Origin: Lacinutrix venerupis
Lineage (GTDB): Bacteria; Bacteroidota; Bacteroidia; Flavobacteriales; Flavobacteriaceae
DNA length: 64,000 bases
Assembly (NCBI RefSeq): GCF_003663945.1
Contig: NZ_RCCH01000007.1
Location: 62,001 to 126,000 of the forward strand
Direction of reading: 5' to 3'
A program made the position numbers and the translations under genes. Position 1 is the stretch's first letter; the number at the start of each line of letters is the position of its first letter. This document shows positions 38,999 to 48,900 of this stretch, in pieces. Below the pieces are notes generated by a model. It was not told where the DNA came from. It was given only the letters and a program-made list of their open reading frames with translations, and made no database searches.

Positions 38999-39979
38999 GT
39001 GTTTAAAACAAAATACATAGTAATTTTTATATTTCCAATCGTTCTGTTTAATTGTAAAACAAAATCTAAAAAACAGGAAAAATTAATTACAAATACAATA
39101 AATATTAAAACAACTGCAAAGCAATTAACATTGTTTGCAGAACATGTAATTTCTACACCTCTATATGAAAGAGATATGGCTATTTCTCCTCAAGGTAATG
39201 AACTTATTTATACCTTAGGTGATTATAAACAGAATAGAAGATGTCTTGTTTACTTATCACAAAATAGTGACGAGTGGACTGAACCACAAATATTAAACAT
39301 ATCAGGAAAATATCAAGATATAGAACCATTTTATAGTAACAATGGAAACCGATTATATTTTGCATCTAACAGGCCAATCTATAATGACACTTTAAGGACC
39401 GATTATAATATTTGGTATAGCGACCGTATAAACAATAAATGGTCTAATCCTGTTGCTTTAGATTCTATTATAAATACTAAAAACGATGAATTTTATCCAT
39501 CTTTAAGCAATAATGGAAATTTATATTTTACAGCTACAAAAGCTTCTGGTGTGGGAAGAGAAGATATTTTTATTTCTGAATTTAAAGAAAATAAATTTCA
39601 GTCTCCTAAACCATTACCTACAGAAATAAACACAACTGCGTTTGAATTTAATGCCTATATAAACCCTGAAGAAAACATACTTATTTTTAGTTCATTTGGT
39701 AGAGCAGATGGTTTTGGAGGTGGAGATTTGTACATTAGTCGTAAAGACAGTTTGGGTAAATGGACGGCATCTAAAAACTTAGGGAAAACTATAAATTCAG
39801 ATAAATTAGATTATTGTCCGTTTGTAGATTGGAACTCACGAAACTTTTATTTTACAAGTGAAAGAAAACCGATTAATGATAAAAAAATAGAAAGTGTAGA
39901 AGAATTAAAATCACTTTCTAATAGTCCATTAAATAGTTATGGAAATATTTATAAAATAGGATTTGACCAATTAGAATAA
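38999..39979 (+). CDS. PD40 (WD40-like) beta-propeller lipoprotein
   Basis: A 326-residue lipoprotein starting with GTG. The lipobox is LFNC (Cys about 19) followed by the basic stretch KTKSKKQEK, which lacks the acidic surface-export signal seen in the SusCD lipoproteins, so it probably stays periplasmic. At least three PD40 repeats are visible: FYSNNGNRLYFASNRP, FYPSLSNNGNLYFTATKA and FNAYINPEENILIFSSFGRADGFGGGDLYIS, as in TolB-type propellers. Function unknown; a binding or scaffolding role is likely. Confidence 0.85.
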   Translation: MFKTKYIVIFIFPIVLFNCKTKSKKQEKLITNTINIKTTAKQLTLFAEHVISTPLYERDMAISPQGNELIYTLGDYKQNRRCLVYLSQNSDEWTEPQILNISGKYQDIEPFYSNNGNRLYFASNRPIYNDTLRTDYNIWYSDRINNKWSNPVALDSIINTKNDEFYPSLSNNGNLYFTATKASGVGREDIFISEFKENKFQSPKPLPTEINTTAFEFNAYINPEENILIFSSFGRADGFGGGDLYISRKDSLGKWTASKNLGKTINSDKLDYCPFVDWNSRNFYFTSERKPINDKKIESVEELKSLSNSPLNSYGNIYKIGFDQLE

Positions 39980-40266
39980 CAAATACTAACACTTTAAAAT
40001 ACAGCGTAAAACTGATTGTTACTTACTATTATAGAGCTTGACTTTAAAAAAAGTTTTAAACAAAACAATTGTTCAAGAAATATATAATAAATTAAGCGAC
40101 GGATTTGAGCAAGTTGTGAAAATGATTGAATAAAAAACTGCTTACAACAATGTATTAAAACAATTGCAGTTTAGTACTAAAACAAAGGTAGTTGCGTATT
40201 TGCTGCATCTGATTTTCCTTTCGAAATTCCTCACACACTAAACCGTTAAACTTACCTTTCAAAAAC
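39980..40266. other. intergenic stretch with decayed coding-like and repeat-like sequence
   Basis: No intact gene is present in these 287 bases. On the plus strand 40038-40133 reads as a 31-codon peptide ending KLSDGFEQVVKMIE then TAA, bounded upstream by TAG and without an ATG start, so it looks like the 3' remnant of a gene. The following 40140-40240 (GCTTACAACAATGTATT..., ...CCTTTCGAAATTCCTCACA) reminds me of degenerate dispersed intergenic sequence common in flavobacterial genomes; that is from memory and was not checked. Confidence 0.35.
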
Positions 40267-41622
40267 TTACCCAACCAACGCCTTTAAAGCCTCAAAATCT
40301 AATCCTCCATAATTTCCAGAACTCATTAATAATAATGCTTTCTCATTAAAATTTTGAGAAAATAAAAAGTCTTTAAACTCCTCTGGATTGGTATAAATAA
40401 TTAAATCGTCGCGCTCGAAAGCACTAGCTATCTGCTCGTGTGTTACCTCTTCTAGCTTTTTAATTTCTACCGCATGCGGAGAGTAAAAAACAACAGCAAC
40501 ATCTGCTGCATCTAGTGCACCTTTATACTCTTTTAAAAATTCGGCATTTAAGCTACTATAAGTATGTAACTCTAAACAAGCTACTAGAGTTCTATTTTGG
40601 TATTGCTCTTTAACAGCATTAGTAGTCGCTTGAACCTTACTTGGCGAGTGTGCAAAATCTTTATAAACAACACTGGTTTTACTTTCGGCAATTTTTTCTA
40701 AACGTTTACTTGCTCCTTTAAAGGTTGAAATGGCTTCGTAAAAATCGTCTTCGTCGATGCCCATGTGTTGGCATATCCATTTTGCGCCAGCAAGGTTGTT
40801 TAAATTATGTTTTCCAAAAACTTCTATTGGCAAAGGTCCTTCTGGCGTTTCTAATAATGTTTCACCATTTTCAACTGTATATTCTGGTGTTTGGTAAGCT
40901 ATTTTTCTAATTGGGTTTTCGCTAGCTTCTACTACTCTTTTAACCTCAGCGTCTTCTTCGTTATAATTTATACTTCCGCCTTGTACAATAGAGTCTACAA
41001 AAATACTAAACTGTTCTACGTAGTTTTGGTATGTAGGAAACACATTAATATGGTCCCAAGCAATACCGCTTAGTAATGCAATATTGGGTTTGTAGAGATG
41101 GAATTTTGGTCGTCTGTCTATTGGTGAGCTTAAATACTCATCGCCTTCAAGTACAATAAAATCGTTGTCTTCGGTTAGTTTTACCATAACATCGAAACCT
41201 TCTAATTGTGCACCAACCATGTAATCGACATCGCGATCGTGATAGTGCATAACATGCAAAATCATAGAGGTTATGGTTGTTTTACCATGACTTCCTCCAA
41301 TTACTACTCGGGTTTTATGTTTAGATTGCTCGTATAGAAACTCTGGATAACTGTATATTTTTAAGCCTAATTCTTGTGCTTTTAATAGCTCAGGATTATC
41401 TTCTTTTGCATGCATACCTAAAACAATAGCATCTAAAGTAGGTGTTATTTTTTCTGGAAACCACCCAAAAGTTTCTGGTAATAAACCTTTACTTTTTAAT
41501 CGAGATTTTGATGGTTCGAAAATAGTATCGTCACTTCCTGTTACTTGGTATCCTTTGTTATGTAATGCTAATGCAAGGTTATGCATAGCACTGCCTCCTA
41601 TGGCTATAAAATGTACGTTCAT
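40267..41622 (-). CDS. mpl: UDP-N-acetylmuramate:L-alanyl-gamma-D-glutamyl-meso-DAP ligase (Mpl-like)
   Basis: Mur-ligase family enzyme, 451 residues, expected to join recycled tripeptide to UDP-MurNAc in peptidoglycan recycling. The N-terminal nucleotide-fold start is MNVHFIAIGGSAMHNLALAL, the ATP loop GGSHGKTTITSM is near residue 108, the central segment has LEGDEYLSSPIDRRPKF and SGIAWDHINVFPT, and the C-terminal domain begins near 315 (VYKDFAHSPSKVQAT). The DEY...DRRPKF form fits Mpl better than MurC, which it resembles. MurC itself is not in the window. Single gene with no close upstream partner. Confidence 0.88.
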   Translation of the reverse strand: MNVHFIAIGGSAMHNLALALHNKGYQVTGSDDTIFEPSKSRLKSKGLLPETFGWFPEKITPTLDAIVLGMHAKEDNPELLKAQELGLKIYSYPEFLYEQSKHKTRVVIGGSHGKTTITSMILHVMHYHDRDVDYMVGAQLEGFDVMVKLTEDNDFIVLEGDEYLSSPIDRRPKFHLYKPNIALLSGIAWDHINVFPTYQNYVEQFSIFVDSIVQGGSINYNEEDAEVKRVVEASENPIRKIAYQTPEYTVENGETLLETPEGPLPIEVFGKHNLNNLAGAKWICQHMGIDEDDFYEAISTFKGASKRLEKIAESKTSVVYKDFAHSPSKVQATTNAVKEQYQNRTLVACLELHTYSSLNAEFLKEYKGALDAADVAVVFYSPHAVEIKKLEEVTHEQIASAFERDDLIIYTNPEEFKDFLFSQNFNEKALLLMSSGNYGGLDFEALKALVG

Positions 41623-41677
41623 AGAGTTTTTTAATGGACTGTAAAGATATGAATTGTAATACTAAATTTTAATAAAG

Positions 41678-41780
41678 TGCAAGGATTTCTGCGTTAGGGA
41701 TTGAACGGTATGTTTGAGCTCTTTTTTGTTTTTCTCAAAAAAAGCGAGTAGTGAAAGCCCGACCTTTAGGTAACGCCCAA
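41678..41780 (+). ncRNA. structured RNA resembling the Flavo-1 family
   Basis: The 5' GCGTTA (41691-41696) pairs with TAACGC (41771-41776). Inside are a hairpin CTTTTTTG/CAAAAAAAG, with flanking CTC/GAG, and a small ACCT/AGGT hairpin just before the closing strand. Conserved-looking pieces are GGGATTGAACGG, GTGAAAGCCCGACC and GGTAACGCCC, which I associate with the Flavo-1 RNA of Bacteroidota. The strand is chosen from memory of that family. Role unknown. The region lies between mpl and a TPR gene, both on the minus strand, and codes no protein. Confidence 0.55.
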
Positions 41781-41793
41781 ATTTTAAAAATTA

Positions 41794-42741
41794 TTAAATA
41801 GAGGCTTTAAATGTTTTAAAAACTTCAATTTTTGGAAGGTCTGTAATTGCTTTATCAATCCATTTAAGTGCTTCGCTTTTATCGTTTTTATGTTTATTAA
41901 TTTGTGCCAACCTGTAATAAGCCCATGCTTTTGGCACACCGTCTTTAGCAGTATAATTTTCGATATAAACTTTAAGGCAAAATTCTCCTTTTTCTAATTG
42001 TACGTTATAATCTGCACACACTTTCCCTATTTGGTAGTGCATAGCGTTACGTTTGTGTTTTACATGCGCTGCTTCAAGGTTAGAAATGGCTTCGGTAGAT
42101 TTACCTTCCTTTTCGTAGAGTTTTGTTAGCTTATCGTAACAGGTAATAGAACCTCCTTCTTTTATTGCTTTTTTATAGAATTCTTCGGCTAGTTCTGGTT
42201 CATTATCATACTCATAAATATAACCTTTGGCTAAATAACCATCGACTTTAGAAAGGTTTTCAAGCTCATTCGCATATTTTAAACTTTTATTTTTACTACC
42301 ACCAACAATGCCTGGTAATTGCATATACAATTCTACTAAAGCCCAACGTGTGTCTATATGTTGTGAATCTAACTCTGCTGCTTTTAAGAAAGAACTTTTT
42401 ACATCTCCTATAATACCTAAAGCTCTAATTTTACTAACGCTTAAAGCTTTCATACCTAAAGCGCCTCCATATTTATAATGAAAATTTGCTTCGCTAGGTT
42501 TAGCTTCAACTAACTGCTTATAATATATTATGGCATCATCCCATTTTTTTTGATGACCGTAAGCATCTCCTAATAATTCGGTTGCTTTTAAATTGGTAGG
42601 ATTCGTGTTTAAATAATTAATTAAAACGGTTTCTGCTTTAGAGAAATTTTTATCTTTAATAAATGCTTCTGCATCGGTTAAACTTGATTGTCCTATTAAC
42701 AATAAGGGACTTAATATTAAAATAAATAGTATTTTTTTCAT
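41794..42741 (-). CDS. secreted TPR-repeat protein
   Basis: A 315-residue protein with signal peptide (MKKILFILILSPLLLIGQSSLT) and tetratricopeptide repeats, for example AETVLINYLNTNPTNLKATELLGDAYG, DDAIIYYKQLVEAKPSEANFHYKYGGALG, and ELAEEFYKKAIKEG. A conserved ALGIIGDVKSSFLKAAELD helix pair lies between. Such proteins act as scaffolds in the periplasm; partner unknown. An exact TAGCTTTG -7 box at 42753-42760 is only 11 bases upstream of the ATG, implying a very short transcript leader. It is divergent from the alpha-2-macroglobulin gene at 42907. Confidence 0.88.
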   Translation of the reverse strand: MKKILFILILSPLLLIGQSSLTDAEAFIKDKNFSKAETVLINYLNTNPTNLKATELLGDAYGHQKKWDDAIIYYKQLVEAKPSEANFHYKYGGALGMKALSVSKIRALGIIGDVKSSFLKAAELDSQHIDTRWALVELYMQLPGIVGGSKNKSLKYANELENLSKVDGYLAKGYIYEYDNEPELAEEFYKKAIKEGGSITCYDKLTKLYEKEGKSTEAISNLEAAHVKHKRNAMHYQIGKVCADYNVQLEKGEFCLKVYIENYTAKDGVPKAWAYYRLAQINKHKNDKSEALKWIDKAITDLPKIEVFKTFKASI

Positions 42742-42752
42742 AGTTTATAAAT

Positions 42753-42760
42753 CAAAGCTA
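42753..42760 (-). promoter_or_regulatory. -7 promoter element of the TPR gene
   Basis: The minus strand reads TAGCTTTG, an exact TAnnTTTG match. With transcription normally starting about 5-7 bases beyond the box, the leader before the ATG at 42741 would be only a few bases. No TTG lies at the ideal -33 distance. Confidence 0.4.
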
Positions 42761-42906
42761 AAATAATCATCTATTGGTATTGTTTTTGATTTTTAGAAAG
42801 AAAATAAAAGCTTTACTTTTAAAATCGCTTAGTTTACTCATTCAAACGCTTGTGTTACACATTTAGTGTTTTATAAATTTAGCTTTCCAATTATATTGCT
42901 TCAAAA

Positions 42907-45900
42907 ATGTATAAAATGAACAAAATAGTTTCCATATTAATGATTATTCTTTTTGCTAATACGTCCTTTTCTCAAGACAACAACTATTCCAAATTATGGA
43001 ATGATGTTGAAAATTTTGAAATTGAAGGCTTGCCTAAATCGGCATTAAAAGCTTTAGAAGTTATTGAAGACAAAGCGAAAGCCGAAAACAATGCGTCGCA
43101 GCTTGTTAAAATTATGTTGTTTAAAAGTAAATTCATGCTTACGCTTGAAGAAGATGCACAACTTAATATTATTGAAGCTTTTAAAGCTGAAATTAAAAAA
43201 AGCAATGCGCCAACTAAAAACGTTCTAGAGAATATTTTAGCAACATTATATTGGCAATATTTCCAGCAAAACCGTTGGAAATTTTATAACAGAACAAAAA
43301 CAAATGACAAAGTCGATTCTAACGATTTTAGAACTTGGGATTTAGAGACACTTTTTGCAGAAGTACACTTGCACTATAAAAACTCGCTTAATAACGGTTT
43401 AATTTTACAACAAACCAATTTAGATAATTTTGATGCCATAATACATAAGCAAAAAGATTCTAGAATTTACAGACCTACATTATTCGATTTTTTAGCGCAC
43501 AATGCACTTATTTTCTACAAACATCAAGAAACACATATTACAAAACCTGCTTATAAATTTATAATAGATAACCCACAATATCTATCTGCCTCAAGTGCGT
43601 TTGCTGCCTCAAAAATTGAGACTAAAGACACCAGCTCTTTAGAGTTTAATGCTTTAAAATTATACCAAGAACTTATAAAATTTCATTTAAAAGATAAAGA
43701 GCCTTATGCTTTAGCAACTGTTAATATAGAACGCTTAAATTTTGTAAAACAGTATGCTACATTTAATAATAAAGATGCTATTTATATAAGCGCGCTTAAA
43801 GCTGAAATTGAAAAACATAAAACACACGAGGTTTCTGCTTTATATAGTTTTCAATTAGCTTCAATTTATAACGCTCATGCTTTAGCTTATAATGCCAAAA
43901 CCAATCCAGATGCACGTTGGAAAATTAAGGAGGCAATTGCTATTTGTGATGCTGCTATTTCAAAATTTCCAAAAAGTAAAGGTGCAGAACAGTGTAATGT
44001 TTTAAAACAAAACATGCAAAATCCAAGTTTACAAATACTAACAGAAACAATACTTCCCATTCAAACCGAAGCAAAACTTTTAGTCACTTATAAAGCACTG
44101 GACGTCATTAACCTTAAAGCTCACAAACTAACAGAAAAACAGTATAACACTTTTTCTAAAATTTATAGAAACGATGAAAAAAAAGAGTTTATAGCTGGAC
44201 TAAACACTTATAAAACATGGGATGCTTCACTTAAAAATGAAAAAGATTACCTGGTACATTCTACAGAAATTTTAATGCCTAAGTTAGATAATGGTCGCTA
44301 CCTTATAACTGCTAACACTTCAGCATTAAAAGAAAATTTCTCAGCGCATACTTTAGTACAAGTTACTAATATTGCAATGTTAGAGTACGACGATTCTACA
44401 AAAAAACACTTGCAATTTATAGATAGAAATAATGGAATTCCTATTGCAAATGCAAAAGTTAAATTAGATTATACTTATGGAAATGAAAAAGTAGAAACTA
44501 TAAATAAAACTACAGATTCTAATGGAAAATTAAGTATTAGCAAATCGAAAAAAAATCGAAATAACATACAAGTAAAAATTTCGACCTCTAGTGATGTTGC
44601 CTATTACTCTAACCTATATATCAACAATTATTACAGAGATAGAAACAGAGACGAAAAACCAAGATATAACACCTTTGTATTTACAGACAGAAGTATTTAC
44701 AGACCAGAACAAACGGTTTATTTTAAAGGTATTTCTATAAAAACTCATGATAATAAATCTGAAGTTGTTACCAACCAAAACATAACAGCAAAGCTATTTA
44801 ATGTAAATGGTGAAACTGTAAAAGAGCTCGATTTAAAAACTAACGATTATGGTTCTGTTACTGGAGAATTTATTTTACCAGAAGGCGGATTAACTGGTAA
44901 TTTTTCTATTCGCTTACAAGGTAATAACTACAATAGTGGCTACACTAATATTTTGGTTGAAGAATACAAACGACCAAAATTCGAAACCAATTTTAAACCT
45001 ATTACCGAAACTATAAAAGTTAACGACAGTGTAAAAGTTACAGGCGAAGCTTTAGCTTTTGCTGGCTCAACTATTAGCAATGCAAAAGTAGTGTATCGTG
45101 TAAAACGAAATATACAATTTCCACGTTGGTATTATTGGAGAGGACCAAACAATACTGTAGATCAAGGTCAAGAAATTACACAAGGTGAAACCACGACTGA
45201 TGCTTCTGGAAATTATGAGATTACTTTTAAAGCCATTCCAGATGAAAGTGTAGACAAAAAAAGCTTACCAATTTTTAATTACGAGATTACCGCTGATGTT
45301 ACAGATATTAATGGCGAAACAAGAAACACAAAAACTATTGTAAATGTTGGCTACCATGCTTTAACCGCAACTATTTCAATTAATAATACTTTAGACAAAA
45401 CTAATAAAGACCATAAAGTAGAAATAGATACACGTAACTTAAATGGAGAATTTGTACCTGCAAAAGGAACATTAAAAATTTATAAACTAAAAGCTCCAGA
45501 ACATGTGCTACGTCCAAGACCTTGGAATGCTCCAGACTATCAAAATTTTACCGAAACCGAATTTAAAAAACATTTTCCTCACGAGGCTTATACAAACGAG
45601 CACCAAACTGAAAACTGGGAAAAAGGTGAGTTAGTTTACGAGAAAAAATTTGACACCGAAAAATCTGCAGCATTAGATTTAGGAAACATTAAAAAATGGC
45701 AATCTGGAGAATATATTGTCATTCTAGAAACCAAAGACAAATTTGGTCAAGATGTAAAAGACGAAGCTAAAACGAGAGTGTATAGCGATAAAGATGAAGT
45801 ATTAGCAGACAATCAATTATTTCGTGTTACAACAGATAAAGAGCAATATGCAACTAACGAAACTGTGGAACTAACATTTGCCACAGCCGCTAATGATATT

Positions 45901-48900
45901 TGGGTAACTGTGGATATTGAAAAAGACCACCACATTGTTAAAACTGAAATAATAAAACTTAATAGAAACAGTAAAACCATAAAAATTCCTGTAACCTCAA
46001 AAGATCTTGGTGGTTTTGTTGTACATTATAGTTTTGCGGCTTTTAATAGTTTTCACAGCAATTCGGTTAAAATAAATGTGCCTTATCCTAAAACCGATTT
46101 AGAAATTGAAACATTAACCTTTAGAGAGAAACTTCAACCAGGAACAGACGAGACTTGGAAATTTAAAATTAAAGGACCAAAAGGAGATAAAGTAGCTGCT
46201 GAACTTTTAGCAAGTATGTACGATTCGTCTTTAGACGAGTTTAAATCTCATAACTGGAGTTTTAATCCTATTTATCGTTATAACTACTACTCTAGCTTTA
46301 GACGTCATGCTTATAAAAGTTTTGGGAATACTAATTTTAATGTGCAGCGTAATACATCGTATAAAAACTATCCTCAAACACAACAATATGACCAGTTAAA
46401 TTGGTATGGTTTTAATTTGAATAATAAATGGCAATACCAACAGTATTTAAAATCACTTCAAAAAACTGTTTCTACTTACGATAAGGATTTAAAAGCAGGA
46501 ACAGTAACAGGTTTAGTTTTCGATGGTGGAAATCAACCAATTGCTGGAGTTAATGTTATTGTTAATGAAAAAAGAAAAGGAACAACAACAGACAGTAATG
46601 GTGCATTCACTATTAATGCAAAAACTGGCGACAAATTAACATTAAGCTACGTTGGCAACCAGAAAACAATAACAATAGGTAAAGAAAATACTTTTAAAAT
46701 CTATTTTAATGATAATTCTTTAGGTCAAGTGGTTGTTACTTTGGGATCAGAAAAAAAAGAAGCAGAACTAACATCATCAACAAAAAGGATAACTGCTGAT
46801 GAATTAACACAAGCATCTAATCCATCAGTCATGGAGCAGGAAGAAGATTTTGCTTATTATAGAGGGAATATGTACTCAAAGAAAGTAACTCTTCGTGGTA
46901 ATAGCTCTATTTCAGGAAATGAAAAAGCTTTAGTTGTAATTGATGGAGAAATTTCTACAAATGAAATTCTTCAGTCTTTAAACCCAAAAAATATTGTTTC
47001 AATAAATGTATTAAAAGGAGCTGAAGGTACCGCTTTGTATGGATCTAAAGCAGCAAATGGCGTTATAATTGTTACCACATCTAAAAATTCTAACGCAAAT
47101 TTCGATAACGTAAAAATCCGTAAAAATCTTCAAGAAACGGCATTTTTCTTTCCGCAATTACAAACAAACGAAAAAGGCGAAGTAAGTTTTAGCTTTACAA
47201 CACCAGAAGCATTAACTAAATGGAAATTACAATTATTAGCACACACTAAAACTTTAGAACACGCTACAACATCACTTACAGCAGTTACCCAAAAAGAATT
47301 AATGGTGTTACCAAACGTACCACGTTTTTTACGAGAAGGCGATCAAATTAGTATATCTACTAAAATATCTAATCTTACTAAAAAGGAATTAAATGGTGTT
47401 GCTGTGCTTCAGCTGTTCGATGCTTTAACTGGAAAATCTATAGATAACCAATTAGCGAATGCTAACAATAATAAAAGTTTTACTGTAGATGCTAAAGGTA
47501 GTACAAGCGTCACTTGGAATTTAAATGTATCAGATAATGTACAAGCTATTCAATATAAAATAATAGCAAAATCTGGTAACTATAGCGATGGTGAGCAAAA
47601 TGCATTACCTGTTTTAACAAACAGAATGTTAGTAACAGAGAGTTTACCAATGTGGATTAGAAGTAACCAAACCAAAACATTCACTTTAGATAAACTTAAA
47701 AACAATACCTCAACAACACTTAAAAACCATAAGTTAACGTTGGAAATGACAAGTAATCCTGCATGGTACGCAGTGCAAGCTCTACCTTATTTAATGGAAT
47801 ATCCTTACGAGTGTAACGAGCAAACGTTCTCTCGTTTTTATGCCAACGCTTTAGCAAGCCATATTGCAAACTCGAATCCTAGAATTCAAGAGGTCTTTAA
47901 CCAATGGAAAAATACAGATGCTTTATTAAGTAATTTAGAAAAGAATCAAGAATTGAAATCTATTTTAATTCAAGAAACACCTTGGTTACGTGATGCGCAA
48001 AGTGAAACCGAACAGAAAAAACGTATTGCGTTGTTATTCGATTTAAATAAAATGAATAACGAACTATCTAAAGCAAAAAACAAATTAAAACAAAACCAAA
48101 TGTCTTCTGGTGCTTGGTCTTGGTTTGGAGATTATCGCGAAAACCGTTACATCACACAGCATATTATTACCGGTTTTGGACATCTTGATAAATTAAATGT
48201 CACGTCGAGCGCAGGCGACACGTCTCAAATGATTGATAAAGCGCTAAATTATCTTGATTCAGAATTCGTGCAAGAATATAAAGACATTAGAAAATACGAT
48301 AAAGATGCCGATTTAAATATTGATAGATTAAGCTACACACAATTACATTACTTATACATGCGAAGCTTCTTTCCAAATAATAAACCTAGTGAAGAAGTTC
48401 GTGAGATTATGGAATATTACCATTCTCAAATTAAAAACTATTGGTTAAAAAGACCTTTATATGCAAAAGGTATGATGGCATTAATCACTTATAGAATGAA
48501 AGATGAAGTAACTTCTGCTAAAATTTTAAAATCTCTAAAAGAAACAAGTATTACTAGCGAAGAATTAGGCATGTATTGGAAAGCAAATACTAGTTCATGG
48601 CATTGGTATCAAGCACCTATTGAAACTCAAGCGTTAATGATTGAAGCATTCTCTGAAGCAGGAACTATTATTCAGAGCGAAGCTAAAAATCTAGAAACCA
48701 TAGACGAACTTAAAATTTGGTTACTTAAAAATAAGCAAACTAACCGTTGGAAAACTACTAAAGCCACAACCGAAGCGGTTTATGCTCTATTGCTTCAAGG
48801 TAGCGATTGGTTAAGTGTTACAGATATGGTAGAGGTTGTTATTGGGGGACAAAGTATTAATCCTTCAAAATTAGAAGCTGTAAAAATAGAAGCAGGAACC

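Noticed and set aside
40038-40133. A small gene encoding a 31-residue peptide
   Set aside because: There is no ATG or GTG start, the frame is closed by TAG directly upstream, and no promoter box is seen; reported as a remnant only.
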